Shown: in pieces, positions 53,271 to 61,447 of the stretch
How the letters are laid out: the number at the start of each line of letters is the position of its first letter
Numbering within the stretch: position 1 is the first letter of the stretch
Assembly (NCBI GenBank): GCA_018648645.1
Contig: JABGQS010000012.1
Coordinates: 1 to 64,000, forward strand
DNA length: 64,000 nucleotides
Direction of reading: 5' to 3'
DNA from: Clostridia bacterium
GTDB taxonomy: Bacteria; Bacillota; Clostridia; Christensenellales; SZUA-584
Position numbers and translations under genes: made by a program
Notes under the pieces: model-generated
The model's input: only the letters and a program-made list of their open reading frames with translations
Database searches by the model: none
What the model was told of the DNA's origin: nothing

Positions 53271-55034
53271 ATGAAGAAACTGATTTCAATTCTCGTTATT
53301 TTGGTTTTTGCCGGCACCGTTTTTATAGCGTCCGTTCAGGCTGAAAGCAATATAGCACAAAACGAAAACCAGCCCGGTGCAGTTGTTACGGCAGTGCCCA
53401 TTTTTACCACACTTAAAGCAGCTGTCAACATCCCCGACCCCAATCTGAAAGCACTGTTGCGAGACGCCGCCGGTATGCAGAGCGGACAGATTATGTATAA
53501 AGAAGACATGAAGTATGTCTCCGGTATTCTTGATTTCTCCGGTCAAAATATCGAAAATCTTGAAGGCTTACAGCACTGTAAAAACATCGAGCGGCTTAAT
53601 CTAAATGATAATAACATATCTTCGATGGTCGATATGAACGGCATGACCAATCTTGAGTTCATTTCGTTTGACGGCAACAGCTTTACTAAGCTTCCGAGCG
53701 AATTTTATTACTCCCCAAAACTGCATACGCTCTCTATGAGAAACAATCCGATTACGTCGGTCTCCGATGCCTATTATATGTCGGGCAGCTTAATATCTAT
53801 TGACCTGACCGGCTGCGAACTGACTGCTTTTCCGCCCGAGTTTACCTATCATCAACTCAAAGAGCTGTTCCTTAGCGGCAACCCCATAGGAGCACTGAGC
53901 CAATACATGACTTCGCTGTCCGGTCTTGAGATACTTCACGCCGATAATTGCGGCCTGACCGAGCTGCCCGAATCGCTCTATGAGATGGACAACTTGCGAG
54001 AGCTGTCGCTGGCGGGCAACAATATCAGCAGCCTCTCCGCAAGTATTAAAAAACTGACGAAGCTCGAAGCGCTCAACCTTTTGAACAACAAATTGACCGA
54101 GCTGCCAAACGAAATTCAGTCGATGCAATCGCTCAAGTATCTTATTCTTGATAACAACCGCTTAACGTCATTGCCGATGCAGATTGCAAATGCACCGCTC
54201 GAATATCTCTCGGCACGCAACAACGCAATCGCCATTTTCCCGTATACGCTGTGCCAAAGCACTAAAATCCAAACAATCGACCTGATGCTCAACAACATCA
54301 CCGAGCTGCCGTATATCTTTGATCAAAGCAACTTTAGCTACATCTCGCTCACGTTCAACAGGCTCGATATCACACCGGGCTCGGCTACTCGCTCGCAGCT
54401 TGACAGCCTAGGTGGCACCACCGTTAAATATGAACCGCAGCTCACAGCGCCAACCGGGCTTAAAACGGATGCTGCGCACGATAGCGTAACTATTTCGTGG
54501 GATGCTTGCCCTACCGGCATGTATTCGACAGGGGCGCTGCACGTTGACAGCTATAAGGTCTATTTGGGCAATACGCTGCTCGAGGAGCTGCCTTCATCTG
54601 CGCAGTCGTATACGCACTCCGGTTTATCACCCGAGACGAATTATGACTATACTATCGCCGTTAGATATTGGATCGAACACGGACCGCATAACGTTAACGA
54701 ATATCGAAGCCTTAGCACGTCAATTAGCGCTACTACGCTCAAAGAGCCACTACCCACGCCAGAGCCGGGCGCGTCGGCAGAAGTTGCGTCAGCCGTACCG
54801 TCAGAAACGACGGACACAGCGCCAAGTGAAACTGCTCAAAGCACTACCGGCAGCGACGAAACCGAAGCAAGCCCGGGCGCCGAGGCTGCAGAATTACCGC
54901 CCACTTTTCCAATCTGGGCAATCATCGTCATCTGCGTTGTCGGCGCAGCGATACTCAGTATCGGCGGTTTCTTCGGCTGGCGTACATACAAGAAACGCAA
55001 AAAGAAGGCAAAATCGGGCATCAATAATCAATAA
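53271..55034 (+). CDS. LRR/fibronectin-III membrane-anchored surface protein 2
   Basis: A 587-residue paralogue of the preceding protein, nearest to it among the four (same signal ending ASVQA, same LKALLRDAAG cap style with MQSGQIMYKEDM). LRRs run from about residue 80 to 380 (LYEMDNLRELSLAGN, LNLLNNKLTELPNEI, LILDNNRLTSLPMQI), ending LTFNRLDITPGSA. An Fn3-like domain (APTGLKTDAAHDSVTISWDA) follows, then an E/T/S/P-rich linker, the helix FPIWAIIVICVVGAAILSIGG and the tail YKKRKKKAK. It is secreted and anchored by the C-terminal helix. CAGGAGG precedes the ATG; it lies 74 bases after protein 1 without a terminator. Confidence 0.85.
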   Translation: MKKLISILVILVFAGTVFIASVQAESNIAQNENQPGAVVTAVPIFTTLKAAVNIPDPNLKALLRDAAGMQSGQIMYKEDMKYVSGILDFSGQNIENLEGLQHCKNIERLNLNDNNISSMVDMNGMTNLEFISFDGNSFTKLPSEFYYSPKLHTLSMRNNPITSVSDAYYMSGSLISIDLTGCELTAFPPEFTYHQLKELFLSGNPIGALSQYMTSLSGLEILHADNCGLTELPESLYEMDNLRELSLAGNNISSLSASIKKLTKLEALNLLNNKLTELPNEIQSMQSLKYLILDNNRLTSLPMQIANAPLEYLSARNNAIAIFPYTLCQSTKIQTIDLMLNNITELPYIFDQSNFSYISLTFNRLDITPGSATRSQLDSLGGTTVKYEPQLTAPTGLKTDAAHDSVTISWDACPTGMYSTGALHVDSYKVYLGNTLLEELPSSAQSYTHSGLSPETNYDYTIAVRYWIEHGPHNVNEYRSLSTSISATTLKEPLPTPEPGASAEVASAVPSETTDTAPSETAQSTTGSDETEASPGAEAAELPPTFPIWAIIVICVVGAAILSIGGFFGWRTYKKRKKKAKSGINNQ

Positions 55035-55085
55035 TACTGTCAATCTGCGGAGCTAATTCCGCGAGCAAATATAGGAGGTACTCTC

Positions 55086-56759
55086 ATGAAAAAGTTCATT
55101 TCGATTCTCATCGTCCTGCTGTTTATCAGCGCAGCATTCTTTGTGCTCTCCGGCTTTTCGGATTCCGGTGACCAAAGCGACACCCAGGCTTCACCGCGTC
55201 TGTCCTTTGTGCCCATCATCACCACGTTTGACTTCATAGTCAACATACCCGACCCAAACTTGAAAGCCGCGCTCCATACTGCAACGGGAGTACCCCCGGG
55301 CGACAATATCGTCAGCGGAGATTTAAAGGCATTAACGGGAAGCCTTCTTTTCGATGATAAGGACATATCAAACCTCGAAGGCATACAGTTCTGCAACAAA
55401 ATAAAGGTGCTCAGCCTCGACGGAAATAACTTATCCTCCCTGCTGTCCGATATGGCCGGGCTTGCCAAGCTGGAGATTATCAGCTTGGAAGACAACAACT
55501 TTACGAGCGTCCCACCCGCAATCGGCACGATGCCAAAACTAAAAACTATAAAGATGTCCGGTAACCCGATTTCGAGCGTTGACGATGTTGTGATGTATAT
55601 GCTAAACATCGATCATCTCGACCTTAGCAACTGCGCGCTCACCTCGTTCCCAACCGAAGTGCTTCACCCCGACATCCAACATCTTAATCTATCGGGTAAC
55701 AGCATTGATTCGATACCGGCCGCAATTTCCGGCATGACATCGCTGTATTCATTTTACATAAGGAACAATAATGTAGAGCATCTTCCGGAAGAGATTTTCA
55801 ATCTTCCTTCATTAAAACGCCTGGGTGTCGACCACAACAAACTGTATGAGATTCCGGGTGCCATCGGAACATCAGGACTCGACGAGTTTACTGTGCAGGG
55901 AAACCGCCTGACATCTTTGCCGTCAGGCCTGTCTGATGCAACGTATTTCTATACGCTCAACTTGTCGCTCAACCGTTTGACATCTCTGCCGTCTTGGTTT
56001 GACAATATCCAATTTGAAGTATGCTACCTCGAGTTCAACTTCTTGGACGTGTCGCCCGGCTCATCTACGCGCAGCACAATAGATAATATAACAGCTGAAT
56101 ATATTAGATTTGAAAATCAGTTGATGCCGGTTACAAACCTGACAGCCGCCCCGACCGACACAGAGATTGTATTGACGTGGGATGCCAGTACATCCGGTTC
56201 CGAAGGATCAACAACCTGGGATGTCGAAGGGTATACAGTCTTTCTGCATGACAGCGGGCTGGTTAAGCTGGCCGACCTCACACCCGGCGACCTTACATAT
56301 ACGCACAGCGGTTTAGGGCCGGAGGAGAGTCATGAATATTGGGTTGGCGTCAACTATCACGTGTCAAACTCGCTGCCCACCATCAACGCGTCCAATCGCG
56401 GTTACAGCGAGATGCTCACATCCACAACAGCAGTACCCACAGCCACACCCGCACCCACGCCGTCCACTTCGGCAATGGCGCAAGAACAAAGCGAACCGCC
56501 GGATGAGCTGAGCGATGAAGAACTTGCCGGCGATGAAGAACTTGCCGGCGAAAGTGAGCTGACTGAAGAGCAAGCAAACGGCACCGCCCACGACCTTGAC
56601 TCGCAGCCGAGCACTTTCCCGACGTGGGCAATCGTGCTCATCGCGCTCTTTGGCACCGCAGCACTCGGTGCAGGCGCATTCTTTGGAATCCGGCTGCTGA
56701 AAGGGCGCATACCAAAACCGCCAAAGGGAGGCTCGTCCGGGCGTTCAAACGAGCTATAA
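55086..56759 (+). CDS. LRR/fibronectin-III membrane-anchored surface protein 3
   Basis: A 557-residue paralogue, closest to protein 4. The hydrophobic N terminus ends FVLSGFSDSGD without an obvious AxA site, so it may be a signal anchor or a signal with unusual cleavage. The cap is VNIPDPNLKAALHTATGVPPG, then LEGIQFCNKIKVLSLDGN. About 11 LRRs end with LEFNFLDVSPGSS. An Fn3-like domain has LTAAPTDTEIVLTWDAS and SHEYWVGVNYHV. The linker contains an exact 18-base tandem repeat (56514-56549), giving DEELAG twice. It ends with the helix FPTWAIVLIALFGTAALGAG and a basic G/P/K tail. It is last in the three-gene unit, followed by a terminator. Confidence 0.85.
   Translation: MKKFISILIVLLFISAAFFVLSGFSDSGDQSDTQASPRLSFVPIITTFDFIVNIPDPNLKAALHTATGVPPGDNIVSGDLKALTGSLLFDDKDISNLEGIQFCNKIKVLSLDGNNLSSLLSDMAGLAKLEIISLEDNNFTSVPPAIGTMPKLKTIKMSGNPISSVDDVVMYMLNIDHLDLSNCALTSFPTEVLHPDIQHLNLSGNSIDSIPAAISGMTSLYSFYIRNNNVEHLPEEIFNLPSLKRLGVDHNKLYEIPGAIGTSGLDEFTVQGNRLTSLPSGLSDATYFYTLNLSLNRLTSLPSWFDNIQFEVCYLEFNFLDVSPGSSTRSTIDNITAEYIRFENQLMPVTNLTAAPTDTEIVLTWDASTSGSEGSTTWDVEGYTVFLHDSGLVKLADLTPGDLTYTHSGLGPEESHEYWVGVNYHVSNSLPTINASNRGYSEMLTSTTAVPTATPAPTPSTSAMAQEQSEPPDELSDEELAGDEELAGESELTEEQANGTAHDLDSQPSTFPTWAIVLIALFGTAALGAGAFFGIRLLKGRIPKPPKGGSSGRSNEL
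56514..56549 (+). repeat. 18-base exact tandem duplication in LRR gene 3
   Basis: GATGAAGAACTTGCCGGC occurs twice in direct succession (56514-56531, 56532-56549). It adds one DEELAG unit to the acidic linker before the membrane helix; the homologous linker of protein 4 has a single copy. Confidence 0.9.
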
Positions 56760-56772
56760 TCCATTCGAATCA

Positions 56773-56799
56773 GGACCGGTATCCAACCGGTCCTTTTTT
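56773..56799 (+). terminator. Intrinsic terminator after LRR gene 3
   Basis: GGACCGG (56773-56779) and CCGGTCC (56787-56793) with a 7-base loop, then six T. It separates LRR genes 1-3 from gene 4. Confidence 0.85.
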
Positions 56800-56853
56800 G
56801 CGCTCCAAGCGGAAGCCTCCCTGCGCTCCTCAAATACGCTGCTTGTCAAATCC

Positions 56854-56882
56854 TTTTCTTTTTGCTGCTAAAGTGATATAAT
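56854..56882 (+). promoter_or_regulatory. Promoter of LRR gene 4 (TTTTCT-17-TATAAT with TGn)
   Basis: TTTTCT (56854-56859), 17 bases, TATAAT (56877-56882) with TG at 56874-56875. It is the same layout as the promoter of LRR gene 1. Confidence 0.65.
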
Positions 56883-56968
56883 TAGTCAACACCAACTCGC
56901 AGTAAATAACAACGACATCAAAGCTTAATTCGCACAAAGCATAGCGACCTGTCAAGGAGGAAATTCAC

Positions 56969-58753
56969 ATGAGAAAGATACTTTCAGTACTAATTGTTTT
57001 GATATTTGTCGGCGCAGCGTTCTTCGTGTTCTCGGGCTTCACAGACACTTATGACATAGGCGAGGAAGAACCTGCGGCAAGTTTTTCATTTGTGCCAATT
57101 ATAACCACGCTAGATTTCGTTGTAAACATCCCCGATGCGAATCTGCGAGCAGCGCTGCACGCAGCAACGGGGGTACCGCCCGGTAATAACATCGTCAGTG
57201 GCGACCTTTCCGCGCTCACGGGCAACCTTATTCTAAACAACAAGAGCATTGCCAATATCGAGGGCATACAATATTGCAGCAACATCACGGGGCTTTATCT
57301 CGAGCGCAACAACATCTCGACGCTGCTTACCAACATGGCCGGTTTGGCGAGTCTCGAGCAGCTAAGCCTCAAAAGCAACAACCTGACATTCGCTCAAGCG
57401 GCATTAAGCTCGATGCCAAACCTAATGTATGTCACGCTGGCAGACAACCCCATTACAGCTGTCGATATTTCCGTCGCGTTTATGCCAAACCTAAAATCGC
57501 TGCGGCTTAACGACTGCGCTTTTGCTTCGTATCCGCTCGAGGTAACCAACCCCGGGCTAGAGTATCTCTACCTTGCGAACAATAACATTGGCTCCGTGCC
57601 CGGCAATGTTTCCACCATGACATCGCTCAAGGTTCTCGACCTCGCGAACACGGGGCTATCAACGGTGACTCCGCAGATTTATAATATGTCTACAATCGAA
57701 ACTTTGCATTTGTCCAACAACAACATCAGCAGCTTGTCAAGCGACATCGGCAACATGACCGGTCTCAAGTGGCTGACGATAGCCGGAAACAAACTCGAGC
57801 ATCTGCCTAATGAAATAGCCACACTGCCAAGCATAACAAACGTAGACGTCAGCAACAACAAACTATATGACCTGCCAAGCAACATCGGTGTGGTCGACGC
57901 GCTGTACGCGCGAGGCAACCGTATCGACCAGCTGCCGTCCTCGGTGGCCAACTCTTCCGCAGATACGTATGACCTTGATATGTTCATGAACCGTATGGCC
58001 GAGCTTCCAAATAACTTTGGAGACAATGACTATGACTTCTGCAACATCGAGTTCAACTTTCTAGATGTTTCACCCGGCTCGCCAGACCGCATCAAAATAG
58101 ACGCGATAAGCTCGGCCGCGTTCGATTGGGAACGCCAATTCATGCCGGTCACCAACCTCGTTGCCATGGCGAGCGATACCGAAATCACGCTGATGTGGGA
58201 CGAATGCATCGGCGGTAGTGAAAACGGCGCCAACTGGAGCGTAGACAGCTACATCGTCTACCTGCACGACGGCAGTCTGGTTAAGCTCGCCGACTTAACT
58301 CCGGCCGACCTCACATACACACACGTTGGATTAAGCCCGACCGAGAGCCACGAATACTGGGTGGGCGTTACCTACCGTCTCGTATACCCGGCGCGCGCAA
58401 TCGATTCTAAGCACACGGGCTATGCTGAGATTGTCGCAGAAACCACGGCAACTACGACAGCAACTCCGCAGGCTTCTGCCACCGATTCGGCAATGGCACA
58501 AGAGCAAACCGCCCCGCCCGAAGAGATGAGCGAGGAAGAGCTTGCCGAGCAGGAAGCTGCTAACGGCATCGAGCACGATCTTGATACAGAGCCAAGCACT
58601 TTCCCGACATGGGCAATCATACTCATCAGCATCCTGGGGACAGCGGGGCTTGGCGCAGGCGCGTTCTTTGGCATCAAAGCGCTCAAAGGCCGCACACCAA
58701 AACCACCTAAACCACCAAAAGGCGGCGGTTCAGACCGCTCCGCACAGCTTTAA
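56969..58753 (+). CDS. LRR/fibronectin-III membrane-anchored surface protein 4
   Basis: A 594-residue paralogue, nearest to protein 3: signal segment ending FVFSGFTDT, cap VNIPDANLRAALHAATGVPPG and NIVSGDLSALTG. About 12 LRRs (LYLANNNIGSVPGNV, LHLSNNNISSLSSDI, LTIAGNKLEHLPNEI) end with IEFNFLDVSPGSP. An Fn3-like domain (LVAMASDTEITLMWDE, SHEYWVGVTYRL) is followed by a T/A-rich and then acidic linker (PPEEMSEEELAEQE), the helix FPTWAIILISILGTAGLGAG and a K/P/G-rich tail. It has its own promoter and terminator. CAAGGAGGAAATTCAC precedes the ATG. Confidence 0.85.
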   Translation: MRKILSVLIVLIFVGAAFFVFSGFTDTYDIGEEEPAASFSFVPIITTLDFVVNIPDANLRAALHAATGVPPGNNIVSGDLSALTGNLILNNKSIANIEGIQYCSNITGLYLERNNISTLLTNMAGLASLEQLSLKSNNLTFAQAALSSMPNLMYVTLADNPITAVDISVAFMPNLKSLRLNDCAFASYPLEVTNPGLEYLYLANNNIGSVPGNVSTMTSLKVLDLANTGLSTVTPQIYNMSTIETLHLSNNNISSLSSDIGNMTGLKWLTIAGNKLEHLPNEIATLPSITNVDVSNNKLYDLPSNIGVVDALYARGNRIDQLPSSVANSSADTYDLDMFMNRMAELPNNFGDNDYDFCNIEFNFLDVSPGSPDRIKIDAISSAAFDWERQFMPVTNLVAMASDTEITLMWDECIGGSENGANWSVDSYIVYLHDGSLVKLADLTPADLTYTHVGLSPTESHEYWVGVTYRLVYPARAIDSKHTGYAEIVAETTATTTATPQASATDSAMAQEQTAPPEEMSEEELAEQEAANGIEHDLDTEPSTFPTWAIILISILGTAGLGAGAFFGIKALKGRTPKPPKPPKGGGSDRSAQL

Positions 58754-58762
58754 ACGATATTG

Positions 58763-58796
58763 AAAAACGGGTCGGCTTATGCCGACCCGTTTTTTT
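58763..58796 (+). terminator. Strong intrinsic terminator after LRR gene 4
   Basis: AAAAACGGGTCGGC and GCCGACCCGTTTTT form a 14-base stem with a TTAT loop and run on into T. Confidence 0.9.
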
Positions 58797-58987
58797 GCGC
58801 ATCTATTTGCTTGCGCATCTCCTACGCAAACACACCCGAAAGCTTCTCTACAGCGTCCGCAATCACCTTTTCCTTTTTCATCTGTATTGTCCGCGAAATA
58901 CTCCTGATTACTTCAAACGAGGGAACATAGCAGTTTTTCAATGGGTAAGAAATCGCAGAGCATATGTACTGTCCGTAGGCACGCAAG
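58797..58987 (-). other. Spacer with a protein-like open frame of uncertain meaning
   Basis: This is part of a 345-base gap without a recognised gene. On the minus strand a frame open from 59004 to 58822 would encode 60 residues (MFHKHNLRAYGQ at the start, VIADAVEKLSGVFA at the end). The last 30 residues have the composition of a normal protein, but no ribosome site precedes the ATG and the frame crosses the helicase promoter. It may be the end of a decayed gene or chance. Confidence 0.25.
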
Positions 58988-59016
58988 TTGTGTTTATGGA
59001 ACATTGGTGATAAGAT
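58988..59016 (+). promoter_or_regulatory. Possible promoter of the helicase gene
   Basis: TTGTGT (58988-58993), 17 bases, TAAGAT (59011-59016). A leader of about 80 bases precedes the TTG start at 59099. Confidence 0.4.
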
Positions 59017-59098
59017 AGTGTAAGATTTATGCGTGCTTGTATTTGATGCAAACACAGTATATACGGAAATAAATAATACAATAACACAGGGAGAAACA

Positions 59099-60712
59099 TT
59101 GAAATTTACAGAACTTGGCATCATTGCTCCAATACTCAAAGCATTGGAAAAACAGAACTACAGTGAACCGACACCTATACAACAGAAGGCAATTGTTCCG
59201 ATATTGCAAGGACGCGATATTCTCGGCAGCGCCCAGACAGGCACAGGGAAAACGGCAGCATTTGCCGTGCCGACGCTCCAGCGTTTGTCCGACTCGCGCC
59301 CTTCCGGCAGTCACGGACACCGCAAAATTCGCTCTTTAATACTCACACCGACGAGGGAACTCGCGCTGCAGATATACGAGAGCTTCTTAGCGTACGGACA
59401 CTATACAGGACTGCGTGCGTGTGTCGTCTTTGGCGGTGTGTCGCAAAAGCCTCAAGAACACTCGCTCAAGAAAGGCGTGGACATACTGGTGGCAACGCCC
59501 GGGCGTCTGGACGACCTCATGAATCAAGGCTTGATAGACCTCAGTAACGTAGAAATTCTGACGCTCGACGAGGCAGACCGCATGCTCGACATGGGCTTTA
59601 TCAGAGACGTCAAAAAGATTATCGTGAAAACACCGAAAGTGAAGCAAACGCTTTTATTCTCGGCAACCATGCCGCCCGAAATCGCGGCAATGTCAAAATC
59701 AATGCTTAACGACCCGGTCAGGATATCCATCGCGCCCGAAACCCCGGCGGTAGAAGCCATCGAGCAATATGTATATTTCGTAGACAGAAACAACAAGCGA
59801 AGGCTGCTCTTGCATCTTCTAAAAGATCCGGCAATCGTCTCGTTGTTGGTTTTCACACGCACAAAGCACGGTGCAGACAGAGTCGCGCGCGAGCTCATCA
59901 AGCGCAAAATCAATGCGCAGGCGATACACGGGGACAAATCTCAGGGCGCTCGCCAGCAGGCACTACGCAACTTTAAAAACAAACAAACTCGCGTGCTTGT
60001 AGCCACGGACATCGCGGCGCGCGGTCTGGATATCGAAGACCTTTCGCACGTTATCAACTTTGACCTGCCCAACATCTCTGAGACCTATGTCCACCGTATT
60101 GGGCGCACAGGCAGGGCGGGCAAAGAGGGCATCTCGATATCGTTCTGCGACTACGACGAAATTAAACTGCTTATGGACATCGAGAAACTGACCAACGTAA
60201 AGGTGACTGAAGTCAGCGATCACCCGTACCCGATGCTCGTGCTGTCACCTCGCCCAAAGCCGGTACAGCAACAGCGCCGCAAGCCTGCACAGAATCAGCA
60301 GCGGTCCCAAAAAAGCAGACAGCAGCATCAAGGCGGCTCAAAGCCTTCGTCTTCCGGCAGAGGGAAATTGGGCAGTTACAGCACAAACTCCGGCAAGCCT
60401 TCCGGCAGTGCCAAGAGCGCTTCGAGCAGCTACAGCACCGGCAACAGCAAGTCTGCTGATAGCAGCAGCAACGCGACCGGCTACAACGGCAGCGCCAGTA
60501 AATCTTCGGACAGCACCAAAAGCACGTCGGGCAACTACAACAAACGCACAGGCGGCAGAAAACCTCCGGAGAAAAGCAAGCCTGCCGAAGGTAAATATGT
60601 GCCGAGAAAAAGCACAGCAAAAACTACGGACAGCGGCAAGCTGAACCCAGGTAAGTACAAACCGGACAGCCCGCCAAAACCCAAAAGCAACCCCGGTAGA
60701 TATAATCAATAG
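59099..60712 (+). CDS. DEAD-box RNA helicase with long disordered tail
   Basis: A 537-residue DEAD-box helicase of the RhlE/DeaD type. The Q motif is EPTPIQQKAI; motif I is AQTGTGKT, Ia PTRELALQI, II LDEADRMLDMGF and III SAT. The C-terminal lobe has VFTRTKHGADRVA, VATDIAARGLDIE and HRIGRTGRAG. After about residue 380 the protein changes into a low-complexity S/G/K/Q/N tail of about 160 residues with repeated G-x-Y units (GSYS, GNYNKR, GKYVPRKS, GKYKPDSP, GRYNQ), probably RNA-binding. It unwinds structured RNA in the cytoplasm. TTG at 59099 is the start, with AGGGAG upstream; family similarity begins there. Confidence 0.92.
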   Translation: MKFTELGIIAPILKALEKQNYSEPTPIQQKAIVPILQGRDILGSAQTGTGKTAAFAVPTLQRLSDSRPSGSHGHRKIRSLILTPTRELALQIYESFLAYGHYTGLRACVVFGGVSQKPQEHSLKKGVDILVATPGRLDDLMNQGLIDLSNVEILTLDEADRMLDMGFIRDVKKIIVKTPKVKQTLLFSATMPPEIAAMSKSMLNDPVRISIAPETPAVEAIEQYVYFVDRNNKRRLLLHLLKDPAIVSLLVFTRTKHGADRVARELIKRKINAQAIHGDKSQGARQQALRNFKNKQTRVLVATDIAARGLDIEDLSHVINFDLPNISETYVHRIGRTGRAGKEGISISFCDYDEIKLLMDIEKLTNVKVTEVSDHPYPMLVLSPRPKPVQQQRRKPAQNQQRSQKSRQQHQGGSKPSSSGRGKLGSYSTNSGKPSGSAKSASSSYSTGNSKSADSSSNATGYNGSASKSSDSTKSTSGNYNKRTGGRKPPEKSKPAEGKYVPRKSTAKTTDSGKLNPGKYKPDSPPKPKSNPGRYNQ

Positions 60713-60738
60713 CGGATAGAATTAACTTCACAAAAAAC

Positions 60739-60765
60739 GGAGGCAAATAGGCAGCCTCCTTTTTT
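60739..60765 (+). terminator. Intrinsic terminator after the helicase gene
   Basis: GGAGGC (60739-60744) and GCCTCC (60754-60759), followed by six T. Confidence 0.8.
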
Positions 60766-60890
60766 ATTTCTGCATATTATCTGCAATTCCTTCACTCAAG
60801 CAAGCCGTATCGCCTCGCCACCACCTTGATTTTGTGTCCAATTTTGCAGCACATTAATCACCCCAAACACCTTCGCAAAACAAGCCGCGA

Positions 60891-60920
60891 TTTTCTATTT
60901 TGCCCGTTTCGTGATATACT
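60891..60920 (+). promoter_or_regulatory. Promoter of the small unknown gene (TTTTCT-18-TATACT with TGn)
   Basis: TTTTCT (60891-60896), 18 bases, TATACT (60915-60920), with TG at 60912-60913. It resembles the two LRR promoters. Confidence 0.5.
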
Positions 60921-60941
60921 TATGTCAAAGAGGTGAAAAAC

Positions 60942-61283
60942 ATGGGCGAAAGCCAAGTACGTGCCAAAGACAAAGGACAAAATTTTATTAGAGTATTTTT
61001 GCAAAGCGGTACAAGGGCCAATCCAATGGGTGACGAAGAACTGGCGATATTCTGTCAGTGCAATAATGAAGCACCGGCGATAGAAGATGTCAATACAAAC
61101 GGCCTTATCAGATGGGTAAACAGCAATCCCGAATGCCAAAAAAACCAAAGCAGAAATTACTACAGACTTTCAACCGAATCAGATGCAATGTCGATTGTCT
61201 TTCTAAATACAAGGGAAATCCAATCCTGCCAAAACGCGAATCGCATCTACCCTCGCATGGTCATAGAACCTTTAGGGGAGTAG
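60942..61283 (+). CDS. Unknown 113-residue protein
   Basis: I do not recognise this gene. The product is a 113-residue soluble protein without signal or membrane helix, with a mixed composition and four cysteines (CQC near residue 39-41, one in NPECQKN, one in QSCQNAN). RLSTESDAMSIVFLNTREI looks like a buried strand region. The ATG at 60942 has AGAGGTG six bases before it, and a promoter precedes; that the frame is used is therefore likely. The neighbours (helicase, acyltransferase on the opposite strand) give no hint of its role. Confidence 0.6.
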   Translation: MGESQVRAKDKGQNFIRVFLQSGTRANPMGDEELAIFCQCNNEAPAIEDVNTNGLIRWVNSNPECQKNQSRNYYRLSTESDAMSIVFLNTREIQSCQNANRIYPRMVIEPLGE

Positions 61284-61447
61284 CTAATCGGCAGTGACGT
61301 AGTCCTCAAAGCACAGCGACATCAAAGCGTGGCATTCTGTTTTCAACGCACCACAGTCGATTCTCGGCGGTCTCTTTGATGTAAGCAAAACTGGGCTGCA
61401 CCGTAAGCGCGAAATTCGGTCGCCTTATCACTAGCAGAAACAAGGTC

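Noticed and set aside
51418-58753. Repetitive DNA in the LRR genes as a CRISPR-like or satellite repeat
   Set aside because: The periodicity is that of protein LRR units (22-23 codons) and the DNA repeats are degenerate and within open frames.
53041-58753. Sortase-type cell-wall anchors in the LRR proteins
   Set aside because: The C termini have a hydrophobic helix and basic tail, but no LPxTG or similar motif precedes the helix.
60933-60941. GTG at 60933 as start of the small unknown gene
   Set aside because: The GTG is part of the AGAGGTG ribosome site that serves the ATG at 60942.
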